From: Turbatrix aceti
Lineage: Eukaryota; Nematoda; Chromadorea; Rhabditida; Panagrolaimidae
Assembly: GCA_963969345.1 (NCBI GenBank)
Contig: OZ017767.1
Span: 2,418,001 to 2,482,000 of the forward strand
DNA: 64,000 bases
Direction: 5' to 3'
The notes under the pieces: model-generated
Told to the model about the DNA's origin: nothing
The model's database searches: none
Seen by the model: only the letters and a program-made list of their open reading frames with translations
Part shown: positions 60,274-64,000 of the stretch, one piece after another
Layout of the letters: each line of letters starts with the position of its first letter
Position numbering within the stretch: position 1 is the stretch's first letter
Position numbers and translations under genes: made by a program

Positions 60274-63200
60274 ATCGTTGTACAATATCAATATCTATGT
60301 TAGAACACATCCAGTTATTATGAACCAACACAAACACAATGACCAAGTACAAAAATTTTAAACAAAAAAAAAATAAAATAACGTCATAAAATAACATACA
60401 AATTCAGTCAACGTTTTTACTATTTGAAACAGTCCAGGCAACACGTTGCCCTCTTACCCTGGTTTCAGGAATAATTCATCATCACAGCCGTCGACTTTGG
60501 CATCGGCATCGGCATTGCCAAGCTGTGATGTGATATTTACTATGCCATGGAGATTAAGTAGACCAACAAAAAATCTGGTTAATCAAAAAAAAACATCAGG
60601 GATGAACGAATCGTGAAACAACTGACAATTTGCAAAAAAAGCAAAGCCTAATGCGTCACAAATTAAAAATTTGCCGTCTGTCAGACGCTGATTGGGAGAA
60701 CAAGTAAAATTAATCACGAACACAGGGCACGGCGCAGTGCATCACCTGCTACTCGATGCTTGCTAAACAACAAAATTTTAAAACAAACACTCCATTAACG
60801 AGGACAAATTGCACGAAATGCCAGACCAGACATTTTCTCGTCCAGGACAGGCGCGCGCCACGAGTCTCGGATAAAAGATCAAAAAGCACTAAATCCAGCT
60901 CCAAGAGGACAGGGAGGGGAGGAAGAAGGCACCTGGAAGAGAGGATCAATGTCTGGATGACTTGTATTTATTTTTGAAAAAAAAAAATTTCTGTAAAAAA
61001 ATTAGCGTTCAATGAAAAAAATAACAAACATGTTGCAAAAAAATGAGATAAAAGTAAAGTAAAGTTGCAAAAAATCTAAAATTACGAAGATTGAGATGGA
61101 TCAGTTTTTTTTACAAAAAAATAATTTTCATTTGAAGCACAGTGAAAACAAAGGAATCACTTTTAGTTACAAAAACCCAAACCCCCCCTCGTACCAGGTG
61201 AGCAAATAATCCAATAATTATCCAACAACGTCCAAATAATTATTACAGACAAAAAAACGTCCGCATGCAAAAAAACGCCCCCTAATCTGAAGCTTCTTTT
61301 CTTTTATCATTCCATTCATTTCATTCCTTATTTGGCGCCTGCATCGAATACTACGAACTGGTTGACAAAAAAAACAACGACGAAGTAACTAATTCCTTTG
61401 TTGCAGAAAAATAGGTACAAATATATTCTGCAAGAAAAAAACCATCGGACGTCATAACGTTTCCGACGATTATGTGCAACAAAACCACCCTGATGATAAA
61501 ATAATTTGAAAATGCAGTTAAACGAAATTGAAATTTGATGACACCGCTGAGCTAATGAGTAATGCCGATGTGAGCTGAGCGTTCGTTCAATTGGCCGTCG
61601 TTTGGTGCCAAAAGAAACCAAAGAGGGTAATATGAAGCAGGAGAAGGGGTCCCATCCCGGCGGCAAGCGACGGTGACGCACACAGACGACAAATTGTAAA
61701 AAAGTCTGGAATTTTGCCGAACATCCCTCCAGAGAAGACAGTTTTTTTTAAACTTTTATATTATTTAAATAAATGACGTAGAGCAGTCTGTGATTTTTTA
61801 TTTACTTGACAACTCTCGTCGTTGCGTGATGATAAATATTCAAGCGCCCAAAAAAAAGTCAGAACACGGCACGGCGTTGTATGTTGTATGCATGGATGAA
61901 CTGAGGCATATGAAAGTGTTTACTACACCACTCAAATCTTGTTAAAGAATTGTTAAACCAAACAAAATGTTCACAAAGATGAGAGATGTCTGGTTCTTGG
62001 ACGGATTACAAATTCGTAAAAGTGAGTGTCCAGGAAACAGAAGTCTTCTGGGCTGTCTGAAGGACAAGGACTACAAAAACAGTGTTTGCGCATCGTTAAA
62101 CTTTTCGAATCTTTTGATAAATTCATGAATTTATTCAAAATGTTTTTTTTGAAAATTGAACACAAATTGGGCTGACAGTTTTAAAATAATTTCATATTTT
62201 TTTATATGTCATATATCAGTATCAACAGTGATATTCCCAAAATAATACATAACAAAAAACGCATTTTCCATCAAAAATAATAAAAATAAGGCACCTACTA
62301 ACATAAAAAATTGGGCAAAATGAGATGCTAATCCAAGATGAACACAAAAACACGCACAAAAAACAACTCATAAATTCTTGGCAGTAAACAGCGTATAAAT
62401 TTTTAACCCCTTGCATTTGTTTTTTATACATGAAACTTATTTTGCATTAAAATTAAATTATTTAGTTGGGTGCAATGCCGCATTGCAGAATTGGGTTTTG
62501 CAAACTATGTTTTTACTGCTCTACACGCAGTTTAAATTTTTTTGTCATGTTCGGTCCACATCAGTTTACAACCAAAGCTACTCGCCACAAGTATCACCAC
62601 TGGTGATTCACCAGGGTATCACAAGTATCATTCAGGAATCAAAACCTGACTGCAGGAGTTGTAAATCATTTTTTGAACACTTGTAATGTTTGTTTGTTTT
62701 AGTATAATATTTTTTTCTGATTATACAATATTTATTGTAACGTGCAGTGAATAAAAATACAAATTTTGTTAAAACGAAAAAACTCGGACATTTTCAAAAT
62801 ATGAGTAATATAAGTATTTCAAATACTACAAAAAAGTATTTCAATGAGTTAAACTTTATGTACAAAAACAAAAAAAAATAAAAAAAGAGCATTAAAAAAC
62901 GCAATGAGTATGTATCGGGATCGCAGGAAGAGAGCGTCGTCAATCGTAGCTACCTGCGCCATGTCGTTTTTACTACCAAAACTTTGTATGCATTAATTCC
63001 AACGGGTTGATTAAATGTGTTTGACACTCTAAAAATTAATGTATTTGTAGAATGCAGTGTATTTGATACTTCAAAACATATTTATTTAGCGATCAAGTTT
63101 TTTGTTTTTTTTTGTTCGTGAGATACAATGTTTGTTACCACATATGTAGTAGCATCATTGCTTGGCCAATTAAAGTTTTATGAGTTTTTCATTTGAGATG

Positions 63201-64000
63201 CCCAAAGATTGCTTCCTCTGCCGTGGACACGAGCACTCAATGCGCAAGCTGGTCGGCGAGTCACACACTACCAGACGTAGGAATACACAATTAATCATTG
63301 TTTTATAATCTCAAAACGTGCATTAAATGTAAAATTAGATCTCAAAAGGCAAATATGAAGTTGCAAATCTCAGGCCATGCAAACCATCTTAGAAGACGAG
63401 CTCACAGAACCCGTATGTACACTCTGTTTGACAGAAAATCAGGACAGTTTTTTTCTTCCCTCTTGCAACTATCGTAAATTCCCCTAAAAAAACGGCGTGT
63501 TGTATTTGTTGGAGTTCGTAGATTTCGATCATGCTTCTGCGGATTTCAGGAAAAAGTTGTTTGTATGTATTCACTCAGTTAGTTTTGAACATCTCAACTC
63601 CATTTTCAAGATTATCAAAAGAACATAACACGTAATTTTTAAATCAAAAGGTTCTAAATCATTTACTCAGTCAGTCACAATAACACCTGAAGTTTGAACT
63701 TCATAATTAAAGGACATTCGTGCTAAAAGTACATCTGCCCTTTGTTTAAAGAAGAATTTTTGGTTGCATCAAAATGCAAGTCTCAACAACCAAATTGTAT
63801 GTACTACACAAATACGTACGTATTTGGCAATTTATCCTAATGTTTTGAATTTCAGGAATATTTGTTTGTTTGTTTTTTTGCAAAAATAAAAAAAAATTAT
63901 TGTTACGCATACTTTGTGAGCAAAAAGCATTATTACGGGGGAGCAAACGAGAGAATCCACTGGGAACGATCCCACACTTCGTCATCCCTCGGGGGATCCG
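60274..64000 (+). other. AT-rich gene-free right end
   Basis: No supported gene. A small + strand frame at 63198 onward (MPKDCFLCRGHEHSMRK) has a Cys/His cluster but is only about 36 codons with no splice partner. Another AAAGT-like repeat lies near 61045-61065. Confidence 0.4.

Noticed and set aside
63198..63310. Short frame MPKDCFLCRGHEH with a Cys/His cluster
   Set aside because: Only about 36 codons, no acceptor upstream and no partner exon; the zinc-knuckle resemblance is too weak.
1..64000. CRISPR arrays, prophage, bacterial operons or plasmid features
   Set aside because: No regularly spaced direct repeats with unique spacers; spliced genes, tRNA-Met and LINE remnants mark this as animal nuclear DNA.

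Overview
This is an AT-rich window of animal nuclear DNA, most likely from an invertebrate. The genes have many short GT-AG introns, TATA-like promoters and AATAAA poly(A) signals. There are two methionine tRNA genes and remnants of non-LTR retrotransposons. I cannot fix the phylum from the sequence. There is no operon structure, CRISPR array, prophage or plasmid feature.

Left part (1-25.6 kb, gene-dense). In order: cysteine dioxygenase (+, 866-2206); a four-transmembrane MARVEL-like protein (+, about 4195-6091); a small single-pass membrane protein (+, 8463-9215); an Ala/Pro-repeat protein (-, 10619-11296); a large CCDC141-like cytoskeletal protein of about 1,887 residues with spectrin-like helices, twelve repeats of about 27-30 residues and six Ig domains (+, 13756-21336); and two tandem enolase-phosphatase E1 genes (-, 22326-23295 and 24616-25554). 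I rebuilt exon-intron structures by joining reading frames across GT-AG boundaries whose phases all close.

Middle part (25.6-44.9 kb, gene-poor). This region is dominated by a segmental duplication. A unit at about 29.69-33.06 kb recurs, with extra unique DNA interspersed, at about 34.22-41.00 kb. Each copy carries one tRNA-Met(CAT). A four-fold degenerate repeat of about 50 bp and LINE 3' ends are also present; two LINE insertions (27.4 and 60.2 kb) have intact target-site duplications.

Right part (44.9-64 kb). A single-pass membrane protein with a Pro-rich tail (+, 44892-47140) is followed by a class A neuropeptide-receptor-like GPCR (-, 48381-54009). The GPCR's N-terminal exon lies across a 3.4 kb intron. 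From 54 to 64 kb I see no convincing gene.

Two metabolic functions are present: cysteine dioxygenase (sulfur amino-acid catabolism) and enolase-phosphatase (methionine salvage). The other genes look structural or signalling and I see no pathway linking them.

The oddest signal is compositional. The pentamer CAGTT, usually followed by T or A runs, is far commoner on the + strand than its complement AACTG throughout noncoding DNA. This holds whichever way the local gene runs, including inside introns of - strand genes. Where duplicated segments can be compared, CAGTT often sits at indel or homology boundaries. It could be a real strand-biased element or an assembly artefact; both are testable.
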